A stretch of 64,000 nt of DNA from Nitratireductor alexandrii (GCF_004000215.1 NZ_RBVY01000002.1:372001-436000), one strand, 5' to 3'; counted from the stretch's first letter, positions 8,656 to 18,113 are shown. The notes: a model not told the origin generated them from the letters alone. A program made the numbers and translations.

Positions 8656-9411
8656 CTACACGGCCGGCATCTCTGCGAAATCCGCGAGCAGCGTTCCCAA
8701 CCCGCTGACCGGCACGACCTGTCCGCCGGTGCGCATGCCGTGCCAGAGCGTGACCGCGTTGGCGCTGAGGACGGGAAGGCCGAGGCGTTTTTCCAGAGCG
8801 TCGATGACGCCGAGCGTGGGAAGCGCGGTGTCGGGAATCAGCAGGGCCTGGGTGCCGGGCGCCATTGCCTGTTCGGCCGCGCGCAGCAGCGCGTCGCCGT
8901 CGAAGCCGGACGATATCCAGCCGCTGTCGAAACCGAGGCTGCGGCTGTTTTCGACCGTGATGCCGTATTCGGCCAGAAACGATGTGAAGAACGCCACCGT
9001 GTCCTGGGGATAGGTGGCAAGCAGGCTGACCTTGCGCGCCGACAGGGCGTGCGCGGCGGCCGCGAAGGCGAGCGAGGTGCTGGTCGCCGGCACACCGGTC
9101 GCCGCCGCAATGCCGCGTGCCTGTTCCTCGGCGAAACGCCGGCCGTTGATGAAGCTGCCGCTGGTGCAGGCCCAGACCACGGCGTCGAGCGGAACCTGCG
9201 ACAAGCGATGCGCGGCCTGTACGATCCAGTCGACGCGCGCCGTCTCGCGCAGCGCGTCGGGATGGTGGTCGGCGCCTTCGACGGCGCCGTATCGCGCCTG
9301 CGCGAAATAGACCCGGACGGCCTCGCCGGTGCCGCGTTCGAAGCGGTAGAAATCGGCTTCGCAGCCGCCGCCGGGGAAGACCAGGCCGAGGCGCAGTTTT
9401 GTTTGCGTCAT
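8656..9411 (-). CDS. Maleate isomerase / Asp-Glu racemase superfamily protein
   Basis: About 251 residues, resembling maleate cis-trans isomerase and arylmalonate decarboxylase. One active-site cysteine is clear (C82 in WACTSGSF), but the position of the second cysteine reads LLIPDTALPTLG, with threonine. A two-cysteine racemase mechanism is therefore unlikely; a decarboxylase or hydrolase-like role is possible. ATG at 9411 lies 4 bases after the M24 gene; a TTG further upstream would overlap that gene. It is the last gene of a minus-strand set with M81 and M24 proteins. Confidence 0.78.
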   Translation of the reverse strand: MTQTKLRLGLVFPGGGCEADFYRFERGTGEAVRVYFAQARYGAVEGADHHPDALRETARVDWIVQAAHRLSQVPLDAVVWACTSGSFINGRRFAEEQARGIAAATGVPATSTSLAFAAAAHALSARKVSLLATYPQDTVAFFTSFLAEYGITVENSRSLGFDSGWISSGFDGDALLRAAEQAMAPGTQALLIPDTALPTLGVIDALEKRLGLPVLSANAVTLWHGMRTGGQVVPVSGLGTLLADFAEMPAV

Positions 9412-9415
9412 GGCC

Positions 9416-10576
9416 TCAGACCCTGTCGAGGCCAAGCGGCAGGGCGCTGAGCGCCGTGCAGCCGGTCTCGGTGACGACCACCGTGCGGCTTTGGCCGACG
9501 CCGAACACGCCGAGCTTGCGCAGCGTCATAGGAAAATGGAAGGTCATGCCGGCCTCGAGTGGGCGAGGGTTGTCGCGGGTAATCTGCATCGTGCCGCCGA
9601 CGATCCAGGTCGGCGGAAAGCCGATGCCGACCGAATAGCCGTAGAAATCGTGGAACAGGATCCCGTCGCGGATGCGGTCGACGACGCGCGCGCCGGCCTC
9701 GGCGACCTCGCAGGCGGCCACGCCGGGCTTCATCGCCTGCATCATCGCCTCAATGGCTTCGGTGCCGACCGCCGCCACCTCCTCCACGAACGGGTCGCGC
9801 GGCGTCCCCAGCGCGGCCGTGCGCATCAGCGGCGCATGGTACCAATGGAGCGCCGGCGAACATTCCAGAAACACCGTGTCGCCGTTCTCCACGGTGGCGC
9901 CGATCTGGGCATGGTGGGGCACGCCGGATCGCGCGCCGACGGCGACCATCGGAAAGATCGAAAAGCCCTGTGTGCCGCCTGCGATCAGCGCGTCGGCCAT
10001 CGCGCGGGTGATGTCGCGGTCGCTGGCGCCCGGCCGGATGGCGCCGAGCGCGGCGCGCATGGCCGCATCGGTGACGGTTTGCGCCTGGCGCATGACGTCG
10101 AGCTCAGCCGTAGATTTGACCGCGCGCACGTCTTCCACCAGGCCGCTGGCGTCGGCGATGCGAGCCCCGGACAAGGCTTCGACGATGGCTGCGTGGCGGG
10201 CAGGGCTCAGAAAGCCGCCCGCCGCCTCCAGGCCGATCCGCGCCTTGGCCAGGCCGTGCGTGGCGAGCGCTGCGGCGGTCGCGGCCACAGGTTCGGCGCC
10301 GTTGTCGAAATAGACCGCCTCGCAGGCGCTCGCGCTGGCGTTGAAGCGGCCCTGCTCGAATTGCCACAGCACCATGAACGGCAGGCCATCGAGCGGCAGC
10401 ACGAGGCACTGGTAATCCCAGATATTGAGGGTGTGGTGGCCGCATAGATAGTAGATGTTCGACGGGTCGTGCAGCACGATCGCGTCGAGGTCTTGTGCGC
10501 GCATAGCGCTGCGAACGCGGTCGCGACGCCGCTCGAACTCCGCGGCCGAAAACACATCCTCACGGGTGACGCTCAT
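9416..10576 (-). CDS. M24 family (creatinase/prolidase-like) hydrolase
   Basis: 386 residues with a creatinase N-terminal domain and a pita-bread M24 fold (PHHAQIG region to C-terminus). Metal-binding residues of true M24 peptidases are altered: the usual DxG...SD segment reads LECSPALHWYHAPLMRT, and the usual HGIG is SVGIGFPPTW. This pattern is like metal-independent creatinases or ectoine-hydrolase-like enzymes, which hydrolyse small amide or amidine C-N bonds. ATG at 10576 overlaps the stop of the M81 gene (ATGA). Confidence 0.85.
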   Translation of the reverse strand: MSVTREDVFSAAEFERRRDRVRSAMRAQDLDAIVLHDPSNIYYLCGHHTLNIWDYQCLVLPLDGLPFMVLWQFEQGRFNASASACEAVYFDNGAEPVAATAAALATHGLAKARIGLEAAGGFLSPARHAAIVEALSGARIADASGLVEDVRAVKSTAELDVMRQAQTVTDAAMRAALGAIRPGASDRDITRAMADALIAGGTQGFSIFPMVAVGARSGVPHHAQIGATVENGDTVFLECSPALHWYHAPLMRTAALGTPRDPFVEEVAAVGTEAIEAMMQAMKPGVAACEVAEAGARVVDRIRDGILFHDFYGYSVGIGFPPTWIVGGTMQITRDNPRPLEAGMTFHFPMTLRKLGVFGVGQSRTVVVTETGCTALSALPLGLDRV

Positions 10577-12045
10577 GGTGTGGGGCTTTCCTGATTGAGG
10601 TCGATATCGGGGTCGAGTGGCCAGATCGGCCGTGGCACCTTGGTGTAGTGTTCGGCCCGCAGCCGCGCCGGACAGATGCCGGGTGTGTCGGCGACGAGCA
10701 CGCGCCGTGCGATCGGGGCGAAGGCGGCGCGCCAGGCGATCGCCGATTTGACCACGATCACCGGCTGCGCTTCGGGGGCAAGGCCGACGGCGGTGAGAAT
10801 GCCGGTGTCGAAGGGCATCGTGCGCCGGCTGGTCAGCACGACATGCAGGTCGCCGTGCGAGACGACCGCGCAGTCGCCCATCGCGGTGACGAAACCGGTC
10901 ATGTAGCTGCTGGTATTGGTGAAGGAGGCCTGCCCGAGCCAGTTCACCTGGCCGCGCAGCCGCACCGGTCTGCCGTGCAGCGTATCGGCTTTCGCGCCGA
11001 CGAGGCCGTCGAAGGCGCCGCCGAGGCCGGCGGTCCCCGCCACCGCGACCGCCTCGGGATCGGTGATCACCACGGCGCCGCCGATACCGGCGGCAAGCAG
11101 CGTCTCGAGCAAGGCGGTGCCGTCGCCGGCGCTGCCGCCGCCGACATTGTCCGAGGGGTCGACGACGATGGTCGGGCCCCGACCGTCGGCGGCCAGGGCG
11201 GCGGGCAGCGCGGAAAGCTCGACCAGTTTTGGCAGCAGGGTCGCGCGTTCTTCCCACACCGCATGCGCCAGCCGGTCGGCGGCGCGCTGCGCCGCTTCGC
11301 CGCCATAGGCCAAAACGGTCGCGCCCAGATTGGGACTGTCTGCATAGGCAAAGCCCATGGCGAGCGAGGCGCTGACCACGCCCGGCGTCGCCAGCGCGTC
11401 GGCAAACGCGCGCATGGCGCCGGCCATGCCGGCATCGCCGGTCGCCTGAACCAGGGGCACCGTGATCAGCGGCAGCTTGCGCATCACGCCCGGCGGCGGC
11501 CCGTCGGGCGCCAGCGTGACGCGTGCCGCTTCCCGGCCTCGATCGGCCATGTCGGTATGGGGGTAGGTGCGGTAGACGGAGATGAAGCTTGCCGCGTTGA
11601 ACAGTTCGGAGCCGATATTGGCATGATAGTCGAGCGTGACGCCGATCGGCACGTCTTGGCCGACGGCCGCGCGCACGGCGGCGACGAAGGCGCTGTCGGG
11701 GTCGTCGATGCCTTCGACGACGGCCGCGCCGTGCAGCGAAAGCAGGACCGCGTCGACCGACCCTGCCTCGGCCAGCAGGGCGAGCGAACGGCCGAGGAGT
11801 TGCTCGTAGCAGGCGCGCTCGATCGGGCCCGACGGCACCGCGGCGGCAAACAGAAGCGGCACCGTTTCGTGCCCGCCCTCGGCCGCCCCGTCGAGCATGC
11901 CGCCGATTTCGCTGTTGGTGCCGGCGAAAGTCCGCACCAGGGCAGCGCCCTCGGCATATTGATAGGCCTGAAAATCCGTCAGGCGCGTGACGGTGCGCGC
12001 GCGGGTGTTCGTCTCATGATAAAAACCGCCGATCGCGACACGCAT
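10573..12045 (-). CDS. M81 family metallopeptidase (MlrC-like)
   Basis: 490 residues, the family first known from MlrC of microcystin degradation. Candidate metal ligands are seen in GGFYHETN near the N-terminus, LDYHANIG and YPHTDMADRG. Homologues are common in operons for breakdown of modified amino acids or cyclic amides, so MlrC activity should not be assumed. It is first in a three-gene minus-strand operon with the M24 and racemase-superfamily genes, and it lies 14 bases after the IclR gene. Confidence 0.88.
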   Translation of the reverse strand: MRVAIGGFYHETNTRARTVTRLTDFQAYQYAEGAALVRTFAGTNSEIGGMLDGAAEGGHETVPLLFAAAVPSGPIERACYEQLLGRSLALLAEAGSVDAVLLSLHGAAVVEGIDDPDSAFVAAVRAAVGQDVPIGVTLDYHANIGSELFNAASFISVYRTYPHTDMADRGREAARVTLAPDGPPPGVMRKLPLITVPLVQATGDAGMAGAMRAFADALATPGVVSASLAMGFAYADSPNLGATVLAYGGEAAQRAADRLAHAVWEERATLLPKLVELSALPAALAADGRGPTIVVDPSDNVGGGSAGDGTALLETLLAAGIGGAVVITDPEAVAVAGTAGLGGAFDGLVGAKADTLHGRPVRLRGQVNWLGQASFTNTSSYMTGFVTAMGDCAVVSHGDLHVVLTSRRTMPFDTGILTAVGLAPEAQPVIVVKSAIAWRAAFAPIARRVLVADTPGICPARLRAEHYTKVPRPIWPLDPDIDLNQESPTP

Positions 12046-12059
12046 TGCTGAGCCTCTCC

Positions 12060-12869
12060 TCAGCGCGGGGCGTTGACGGCGTCGGCCGGACGGTACCCGA
12101 GGCGGCGCGAGATCGCCGCCGCCATGGCGCGCAGCGTCGGCACGGTCGCGGCTATTTTCGCGTCCGTCATCCGCACCGCCGGCCCCGACACGCTGATCGC
12201 GGCAATGGTCCGGCCCTCGGAATTGACGATGCCGGCGGCGACGCAGCGAACGCCCTCGAAATGTTCCTCGTCGTCGAGCGCCCAGCCGCGCCCGGCCGTT
12301 TCCTCCAGCACGGCCTCCAGCGCCTCGCGCGTCATGACCCGGTTGCCGGCCCCCGGCTCCAGAGCGAGGTGGGCGACCAGGTCGGCGCGTTCGTGGGTCG
12401 GCTTGGAGGCAAGCATAATCTTGCCAAGGGCGGTGCAGTGGGCGGGTTCGCGGGTGCCGAGTTCGCCGGCCATGCGCAGCGGCTGCGGCGAATCGATCCG
12501 GTTGATGACGACAACCTCCGCGCCGTCGAGAACGCCCAGGAAAATGGTCTCGCCGGTCGCGTCGACCAGGTCGCGCAGATAGGATTCGGCGACGCCGTGA
12601 AGATTGATGCTGCGACTGTGGTCGGCGGCGATTTTCAGAGCCCGCGGCCCCAGATGGTAGCGCGCCGTGTCGGGGTCCTGGTCCAGCATGTCGCTGGCCT
12701 GCAGCGAGGCGACCACCCGGCTTGCGGTCGCCGGCGTCAGGCGCAGGATGCGGGCCAGTTCACGCACGCCAACCCCCTGGCGCGACTGAGCGATGAACTC
12801 CAGCGCGTCCATGGCGTTCAAGATCGCCCGGATCGGGGCATCCTCGGCCTGCAGGTCTCGGGACATCAT
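12060..12869 (-). CDS. IclR family transcriptional regulator
   Basis: About 269 residues. The N-terminal winged helix (GVRELARILRLTPATASRVV) is followed by the IclR effector domain, with HCTALGKIMLA and GVRCVAAGIVN blocks. Two adjacent ATGs (12869, 12866) follow AGGAG; the second is better spaced. It is transcribed divergently from the second importer (starts at 13068, 198 bases away) and upstream of the M81/M24/racemase genes, so it probably controls one or both sets. No clear operator can be picked. Confidence 0.92.
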   Translation of the reverse strand: MMSRDLQAEDAPIRAILNAMDALEFIAQSRQGVGVRELARILRLTPATASRVVASLQASDMLDQDPDTARYHLGPRALKIAADHSRSINLHGVAESYLRDLVDATGETIFLGVLDGAEVVVINRIDSPQPLRMAGELGTREPAHCTALGKIMLASKPTHERADLVAHLALEPGAGNRVMTREALEAVLEETAGRGWALDDEEHFEGVRCVAAGIVNSEGRTIAAISVSGPAVRMTDAKIAATVPTLRAMAAAISRRLGYRPADAVNAPR

Positions 12870-13067
12870 CACACTCCTGAAGCAATGCGGTCGTCGGGTT
12901 GGGCCAGGCGACCGGGTGTTTTCGCGCCGCACGGCGGCGGCGCTGACCACCTTAGCGATAAAAAACGCAAAAAGGACTCGACATGTCAATGAAAAACTGG
13001 AACGCTGTACCGGAAATAACGGATCATCGTTTTGATATAAAGCCGTGACAGGCGGGCAGGCAAGGGC

Positions 13068-13853
13068 ATGGGCCTTTTCGGAGAGCTGATCGAAGCATCG
13101 GGCGGACGTTGGATACGCGGCGGCTTGACTGCGGGCCTCGTGGGGTTGATCGCGCTCGCCCTGGTCAATCTCAACTGGAGGATCGTCGGCGGGCTCGACT
13201 TCGCCGTTCTGTGGCAATATCGCGGCGCGCTGGCCGAGGGGCTGGTGATGACCCTGGTTCTGACAGCGGCCGCCGCAGCCTGCGGTATGTTTTTCGGCAC
13301 CATTCTGGCCGTCTTGACGCAAGTGCCCTTGGCGGCGGCGCGCTGGTTCGCCATCGGTTATGTCGAGCTTTTCCGCAATACGCCGATTCTGGTCCAGGTG
13401 CTGTGGATCCACTTCGCCCTGCCGCTGGTTTCCGGCATCAACACCAGTGCGATCGTCAGCGGTGTCATTGCCATCGTACTGCAGGCCAGCGCCTATTTTG
13501 GCGAGATCGTACGGGGCGGCATCCGGGCCGTTCCCGCAGGTTATGGCGAGGCGTCCGACGCGCTCGGCATCCCGGTTTATACGCGCTGGCGGCGCGTCAT
13601 CCTGCCCCCGGCCTTTCGGGTGATGATCCCGCCCTTCGTCAACATGACCATCAGCTTCTTCAAGGCCTCCGCCATCCTGACCGTGCTCCAGGTCGGCGAG
13701 CTGATGACAGTCTCCACGCGCATCGCCAACGCAATCTTCAAGCCGATCGAAATCCTGACGCTGGCCGCGCTGATCTATTTCTTGTTCGGCTACGCCATAA
13801 GCCAGTCGACGCATTGGCTCGAGCGTTCGCTCGCCCGCCGTGAGGGGCGCTGA
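13068..13853 (+). CDS. Polar amino-acid ABC transporter permease
   Basis: First membrane subunit of the second polar amino-acid importer, 261 residues with several hydrophobic segments. It carries the ELFRNTPILVQ block and an EAA loop (EASDALGIPVYTRWRRVILPPA). It is the full-length counterpart of the gene cut by the left edge. ATG at 13068 follows a purine-rich stretch (GGCAAGGGC). The next permease starts 2 bases after its stop, so the genes are co-transcribed. Confidence 0.94.
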   Translation: MGLFGELIEASGGRWIRGGLTAGLVGLIALALVNLNWRIVGGLDFAVLWQYRGALAEGLVMTLVLTAAAAACGMFFGTILAVLTQVPLAAARWFAIGYVELFRNTPILVQVLWIHFALPLVSGINTSAIVSGVIAIVLQASAYFGEIVRGGIRAVPAGYGEASDALGIPVYTRWRRVILPPAFRVMIPPFVNMTISFFKASAILTVLQVGELMTVSTRIANAIFKPIEILTLAALIYFLFGYAISQSTHWLERSLARREGR

Positions 13854-13855
13854 TC

Positions 13856-14521
13856 ATGACATTCGACCTCAACGCGCTCGAAGCCGATTATCCGCTTGTC
13901 CTGCAGGGGCTGCTGGTCACGCTGCGCATCGTGTTTTACGCAATCCTGTTCGGGGCCGTCGGCAGTGTCGTGCTCTGCCTCGGCAAACTGTCGGGCCGTG
14001 GTCCCGGCTATCGGGTCGCGGTGTTCGTGATCGATTTTTTTCGCACCATTCCGGAAGTCGTGCTGATTTTCTGGGTCTATTCCTGTTTGCCGCTCCTGTT
14101 CGGGCTGCGCATGTCGGCAGAGGTCAGCGGTATCGTCGCGCTGTCGCTGTTCGTGGCCGCCAATGTCGCGGAGATCCTGCGCGCCGGGATCCTGTCGACC
14201 GAGAAGGGACAGTTGGAAGCCGCCTTTTCGCTCGGCCTGCCCGCACCCACGATCTGGCGGCGGGTCGTGTTGCCGCCGGCGGTTCGGCGGATGATGCCGA
14301 ACTTCGTCAATTTTCTCACTGAATTGCTGAAGGCCTCGAGCCTGTTGTCGACGATCGGCGTCGCCGAGATCGTTTATCAGGCGACCGTATTGGGCAACGA
14401 GACCTTCGCCTATCTCGAATTCCTGACGGCGGTCGCGGTGCTGTTCTTCATGCTGATCTTCCCGCTCAGCCTTTACGTGCGCCGCGCCGAGACCAGACAT
14501 TTCAAGAGGACGTCACGATGA
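13856..14521 (+). CDS. Polar amino-acid ABC transporter permease
   Basis: Second membrane subunit, 221 residues, HisM/GlnP type with an EAA-like loop ([11 protein letters not shown], then [10 protein letters not shown]). It is nearly colinear with 558-1223, including [21 protein letters not shown]. It probably forms a heterodimeric channel with the preceding permease. Confidence 0.94.
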   Translation: MTFDLNALEADYPLVLQGLLVTLRIVFYAILFGAVGSVVLCLGKLSGRGPGYRVAVFVIDFFRTIPEVVLIFWVYSCLPLLFGLRMSAEVSGIVALSLFVAANVAEILRAGILSTEKGQLEAAFSLGLPAPTIWRRVVLPPAVRRMMPNFVNFLTELLKASSLLSTIGVAEIVYQATVLGNETFAYLEFLTAVAVLFFMLIFPLSLYVRRAETRHFKRTSR

Positions 14522-14546
14522 TCTCCATTCCTTGGACACAACGCCC

Positions 14547-15293
14547 ATGAATGCCGGCGCGACAAAGCTAGCGATCCGTTGCACGGACGTGGTCAAGCGC
14601 TACGGCACGTTCGTCGCTCTCGACCGGGTCTCGACCACGATCGCGACCGGCGAGGTCGTCTGCGTGATCGGCCCCTCGGGCAGCGGCAAGTCGACCCTGC
14701 TTCGGACCATGAACGGGCTCGAGACGATCGACAGCGGTACGGTCGATGTGCTCGGCCACACCCTGCCGGGGCCGCGCCGCGAGTTGGAGACGATCCGCCG
14801 CCGGGTCGGCATGGTGTTCCAGAACTTCAACCTGTTCGGCCACATGACGGTGCGCGAGAACCTCGTGCTGGCACCGATGACGGCACGCGGCCTCGGCCGC
14901 GCCGAGGCCGACGAGGCGGCGCAGAAGCTGCTGACGCGGGTCGGCATCGGCGAGCAGATCGATAAATACCCAGCCCAGCTTTCGGGAGGCCAGCAGCAGC
15001 GCGTTGCGATCGCCCGGGCGCTGGCGATGGAGCCGGAGATCATGCTGTTCGACGAACCGACCTCCGCGCTCGATCCCGAAATGGTCAACGAGGTGCTCGA
15101 CGTCATGCGCGATCTCGCCCGCGGCGGCATGACCATGGTCGTCGTGACCCACGAGATGGGGTTTGCGCGCGAGGTCGGCGACCGCATCCTTTTCATGGCC
15201 GAGGGCCAGCTTCTGGTCGACGCCGCCCCCGCAACCTTCTTCACCGCGCCCGAGGACGAACGCCAGAAGGCGTTTTTGTCGAAGGTGTTGTGA
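14547..15293 (+). CDS. Polar amino-acid ABC transporter ATP-binding protein
   Basis: ATPase of the second importer, 248 residues from the ATG at 14547; an in-frame TTG at 14532 would add five residues and neither start has a strong Shine-Dalgarno. Walker [10 protein letters not shown] is at 42-50, LSGGQ at 145-149, Walker B IMLFDEP at 165-171 and the switch histidine at 202. It is very similar to the ATPase at 1223-1999, supporting duplication of a whole cassette. Confidence 0.94.
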   Translation: MNAGATKLAIRCTDVVKRYGTFVALDRVSTTIATGEVVCVIGPSGSGKSTLLRTMNGLETIDSGTVDVLGHTLPGPRRELETIRRRVGMVFQNFNLFGHMTVRENLVLAPMTARGLGRAEADEAAQKLLTRVGIGEQIDKYPAQLSGGQQQRVAIARALAMEPEIMLFDEPTSALDPEMVNEVLDVMRDLARGGMTMVVVTHEMGFAREVGDRILFMAEGQLLVDAAPATFFTAPEDERQKAFLSKVL

Positions 15294-15352
15294 GACGACG
15301 GCCCGCCACGCGGCGGCGCCACAGACAAACGTTCAACCTTGGAGGAGTCACT

Positions 15353-16135
15353 ATGAAATCCAAAACGCTCATCGCGGCCGCGCTGGCCGCCCTGGTCGCC
15401 GCACCTGGGATCGCCGGCGCGGCCGACAATCAGATCCAGGAAATCCGCGATCGCGGCGTCCTGCAGGCCTGTCACGCCGAGGCGTTTCCCTGGGCGGTGA
15501 AGGACCCGGCCAGCAACGAATGGAAGGGGTCCGATGTCGAGGCCGCCAAGAACCTGGCCGCGGCGATGGGAGTCGAGGTCGAGCATGTCGACGCCACCTG
15601 GGGCACGTTGATCCCCAGCCTGGAGGCCGGCAAGTGCGACATCGTCATGGCGCCGATGTTCCGCACGCCGGAGCGCGCCATGCGCATTCTGTTCAGCGAG
15701 CCCTCCGGCCATGAGACCAAAAGCGTGACCGTCGGCCCCAACACCGACATTGCCGATCTGGCCGCGCTCGACCAGGAAGGCAAGGTGATCGTCGTTACCT
15801 CCGGCTCCGCCGACGAGGGGTTTGCCAAGCGCTTTTTCAAGAACGCCGAGGTGAAATCGCTGGTCACCGACAAGCTTTCCACGTTGCTGGTCGACGTTGC
15901 CAGCGGTCGTGCAGACGCCATGGTGAGCGATACGGCTTCGGCCAAGAAGCTGGTGGCGGAAAACGACAATCTCGACGTGCGCATTCTCGAAACCGACGAG
16001 CCGCTGGATCCGCAAGGCTATTCCTACGGGATCCGGCGCGGCGAGTATCATTTCCTGCGCCTGGTCAACATCTGGCAGGAAGCGGCCGAGCAGCAGGGCC
16101 TGAAGGCCGATTGGTCGGCCATGTTCAGCGAATAA
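15353..16135 (+). CDS. Polar amino-acid ABC transporter periplasmic substrate-binding protein
   Basis: SBP_bac_3 family protein of 260 residues with a signal peptide (1-23, ending GIAGA before ADNQ). The ATG follows a strong GGAGGAG. The core EHVDATWGTLIPSLEA matches the first cluster's protein. A strong stem-loop with a T-run lies immediately downstream (16148-16187), so it may be expressed more strongly than the catabolic genes after it. Confidence 0.94.
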   Translation: MKSKTLIAAALAALVAAPGIAGAADNQIQEIRDRGVLQACHAEAFPWAVKDPASNEWKGSDVEAAKNLAAAMGVEVEHVDATWGTLIPSLEAGKCDIVMAPMFRTPERAMRILFSEPSGHETKSVTVGPNTDIADLAALDQEGKVIVVTSGSADEGFAKRFFKNAEVKSLVTDKLSTLLVDVASGRADAMVSDTASAKKLVAENDNLDVRILETDEPLDPQGYSYGIRRGEYHFLRLVNIWQEAAEQQGLKADWSAMFSE

Positions 16136-16147
16136 TTCTTTCCACCC

Positions 16148-16187
16148 GACCCCGCCAGGCCGTCCGGCGGCCGGGCGGGGTCTTTTT
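16148..16187 (+). terminator. Rho-independent terminator/attenuator after the binding-protein gene
   Basis: GACCCCGCC (16148-16156) pairs with GGCGGGGTC (16174-16182) and is followed by TTTTT (16183-16187). It lies between the transporter genes and the downstream RidA/RraA/SDR/FAH genes in the same orientation, so it probably gives partial termination within the operon, or the catabolic genes have another promoter. Confidence 0.8.
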
Positions 16188-16211
16188 ATCCAAGCTCAAG
16201 ACGAGGACATC

Positions 16212-16583
16212 ATGATCGAACGGATCGGCGTCGACCCCAAAACTCCCCTGCCGCTTGCGCCCGCCGTGCGCGCCGGCGATTTTCTGTTTCTGTCCGGCCA
16301 GGCCGCGCTGGATGAGACCGGCACGATCATCAACGGCAACATCGCCGAGCAGACCGAACTGACGATCCAGCGCATCGTCGCGGTTCTGCAAAAATGCGGC
16401 TGCACGCTCGCCGATGTGGTCAAGACCACGGTGTGGCTCGACGACGCGCGTGATTTCGGCGCCTTCAACAAGGTCTATGCGCAGCATTTCGGCAGCGCTC
16501 CGCCGGCGCGCTCCACGGTCGTCTCGCCGCTTGTCGTCGACGGCAAGATCGAGATCGAAGTCGTCGCCTACAAACCGGTCTGA
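16212..16583 (+). CDS. RidA family protein (reactive imine/enamine deaminase)
   Basis: 123 residues, YjgF/UK114 family. It is colinear with 3842-4207 (AVRAGDF, VWLDDARDFGAFNKVYA and the PPARSTVVSPLVV end), so it is the cluster 2 counterpart. The arginine of PPARST and the C-terminal glutamate of KIEIEVVA are the residues the family uses to bind and deaminate 2-imino acids. It follows the attenuator-like hairpin. Confidence 0.92.
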   Translation: MIERIGVDPKTPLPLAPAVRAGDFLFLSGQAALDETGTIINGNIAEQTELTIQRIVAVLQKCGCTLADVVKTTVWLDDARDFGAFNKVYAQHFGSAPPARSTVVSPLVVDGKIEIEVVAYKPV

Positions 16584-16622
16584 CCGTACCTCTAGCTATC
16601 CATCAATATAAAGGCCCATCTC

Positions 16623-17300
16623 ATGAGCGAAATGCCGACCACCGTTCACGACGCGATCGAATCGTGTCGCAGCGAGCTTTATGCCGCCGTCTTGAGCGAC
16701 ACGCTCGACCGTCACGGTCTCTACAACCAGTCGCCGCGCGGCGCCATGCGGTTGCTCGACGTGTCCAAGCCGCTCTGCGGCCTTGCCAGGGTCGGCATCT
16801 ACATGCCGGTCTATCACGACAGTGAGGAGCTCGACGTCTACGGCGAGGAGATCGATCTCGTCGACAGCCTGCAGCCGAACGAGGTGCCGGTGCTTGCCTG
16901 CCACGGGTTGGCGCATATCGCGCCGTGGGGCGAGTTGCTGTCGACCCGCGCCCAGGTGCTCAAGGCCGGCGGTTTCGTCACCGACGGTTCGGTGCGCGAC
17001 GCCCGTATGATTCGTGAAATGGGCTTTCCGGTAGTGTGTGCAGGCACGACGCCGGTTGACACCAAATATCGCGGCAAGCTGGTGCTTTACGACGTGCCGG
17101 GCAAGATCGGCGGCGTCGACGTCAACAGCGGCGATCTGGTTTTCGCCGACGAGGACGGCATGGTGATCGTGCCGCGCACGCTGATCGTCGAGGTGGTCGG
17201 TGTGGCGCTGGCCAAGGTGCGCGCGGAAACCACGGTACGCAACGAGCTGGCGGCCGGCGAAACGCTGCGCACGATCTTCACGCGCCACCGGATCCTTTAG
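16623..17300 (+). CDS. RraA-like aldolase/decarboxylase family protein
   Basis: 225 residues of the RraA fold. Enzymatic members are divalent-metal class II aldolases, such as 4-hydroxy-4-methyl-2-oxoglutarate aldolase, cleaving 4-hydroxy-2-keto acids to pyruvate. The active-site segment WGELLSTRAQ...GGFVTDGSVRD provides the glycine-rich loop, arginine and aspartate of that group. It lies between RidA and an SDR, so it may cleave a hydroxy-keto acid made in this pathway. It is not likely to be the RNase E inhibitor itself. Confidence 0.85.
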   Translation: MSEMPTTVHDAIESCRSELYAAVLSDTLDRHGLYNQSPRGAMRLLDVSKPLCGLARVGIYMPVYHDSEELDVYGEEIDLVDSLQPNEVPVLACHGLAHIAPWGELLSTRAQVLKAGGFVTDGSVRDARMIREMGFPVVCAGTTPVDTKYRGKLVLYDVPGKIGGVDVNSGDLVFADEDGMVIVPRTLIVEVVGVALAKVRAETTVRNELAAGETLRTIFTRHRIL

Positions 17301-17303
17301 GCC

Positions 17304-18041
17304 ATGACCGTGTCGCCCCTGACGGGAAAGCGGGTGCTCGTCACCGCGGCCGGCGCCGGCATCGGCCGGGCCTTCGCTGAGCGCATGGCTGCGGCGGGCG
17401 CGCATGTGCTCGCCACCGACATCGACCGCAGCGCGCTCGCCGGCCTGGAAGGGCCGGCGGGCATCCGCACGGCCGGGCTCAATGTATGCGACGAACGCGC
17501 GATCGGCGCGCTGGTCGACGAGCACGGGCCGTTCGATGTGTTGATGAACTGCGCCGGGATCGTGCATTCCGGCACGATCATGGACGCCACGGAGGCGGAG
17601 TTCGACCGTGCCGTCGATGTCAACGTGCGCGCGATGATGCGCACCATTCGGGCTGTTATGCCCGGCATGCTCGCGCAGGGCGACGGCGCGATCGTCAACA
17701 TCGCGTCGGTGGTGTCCAGTGTGAAGGCGGCTCCCAACCGATTCGTCTACGCCACAACCAAGGCGGCGGTGATCGGCCTGACCAAGTCCGTGGCCGCCGA
17801 TTTCGTCGCCCGCGGCATCCGCTGCAATGCGATTTGTCCGGGAACGGTCGACAGTCCCTCGCTCCAGCAAAGAATGCGGGCGGGCGGGGACTACGAGGCC
17901 GCCAGGGCGGCCTTCATCGCGCGCCAGCCGATGGGGCGCATCGGCACGCCTGACGAGATCGCCGATCTTGCCCTGCATCTGGCCGGGGCGACTTTCACCA
18001 CCGGCCAGGCCTATGTCATCGATGGCGGCTGGACCGCCTGA
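17304..18041 (+). CDS. SDR family oxidoreductase, 2-keto-3-deoxy-fuconate dehydrogenase/DHRS6-like
   Basis: 245 residues. The cofactor motif reads VTAAGAGIG, with NCAG, the NIASVVSSVK serine and YATTK. The stretch TTKAAVIGLTKSVAADF and CPGTVDSPSL strongly resemble the DHRS6 / 2-keto-3-deoxy-L-fuconate 4-dehydrogenase branch, enzymes that oxidise a 3- or 4-hydroxyl of small hydroxy acids. The neighbouring FAH enzyme could then hydrolyse the resulting 2,4-diketo acid. It starts 3 bases after the RraA gene. The substrate is inferred from branch and context only. Confidence 0.88.
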   Translation: MTVSPLTGKRVLVTAAGAGIGRAFAERMAAAGAHVLATDIDRSALAGLEGPAGIRTAGLNVCDERAIGALVDEHGPFDVLMNCAGIVHSGTIMDATEAEFDRAVDVNVRAMMRTIRAVMPGMLAQGDGAIVNIASVVSSVKAAPNRFVYATTKAAVIGLTKSVAADFVARGIRCNAICPGTVDSPSLQQRMRAGGDYEAARAAFIARQPMGRIGTPDEIADLALHLAGATFTTGQAYVIDGGWTA

Positions 18042-18113
18042 TCCATTGGCCCCGCGCGCCGATGCCGCGCGGGGCCGCATCGGACTTGCCTGCGAAAAAT
18101 TTGGAGAACTGAT

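Noticed and set aside
12870-13814. N-terminal extension of the IclR gene
   Set aside because: The frame continues antisense over the permease gene at 13068; the ATG after AGGAG gives a normal IclR length.
16623-17300. RraA-type protein as ribonuclease E inhibitor
   Set aside because: The aldolase-type glycine loop and RD motif, and the catabolic operon context, favour an enzyme.
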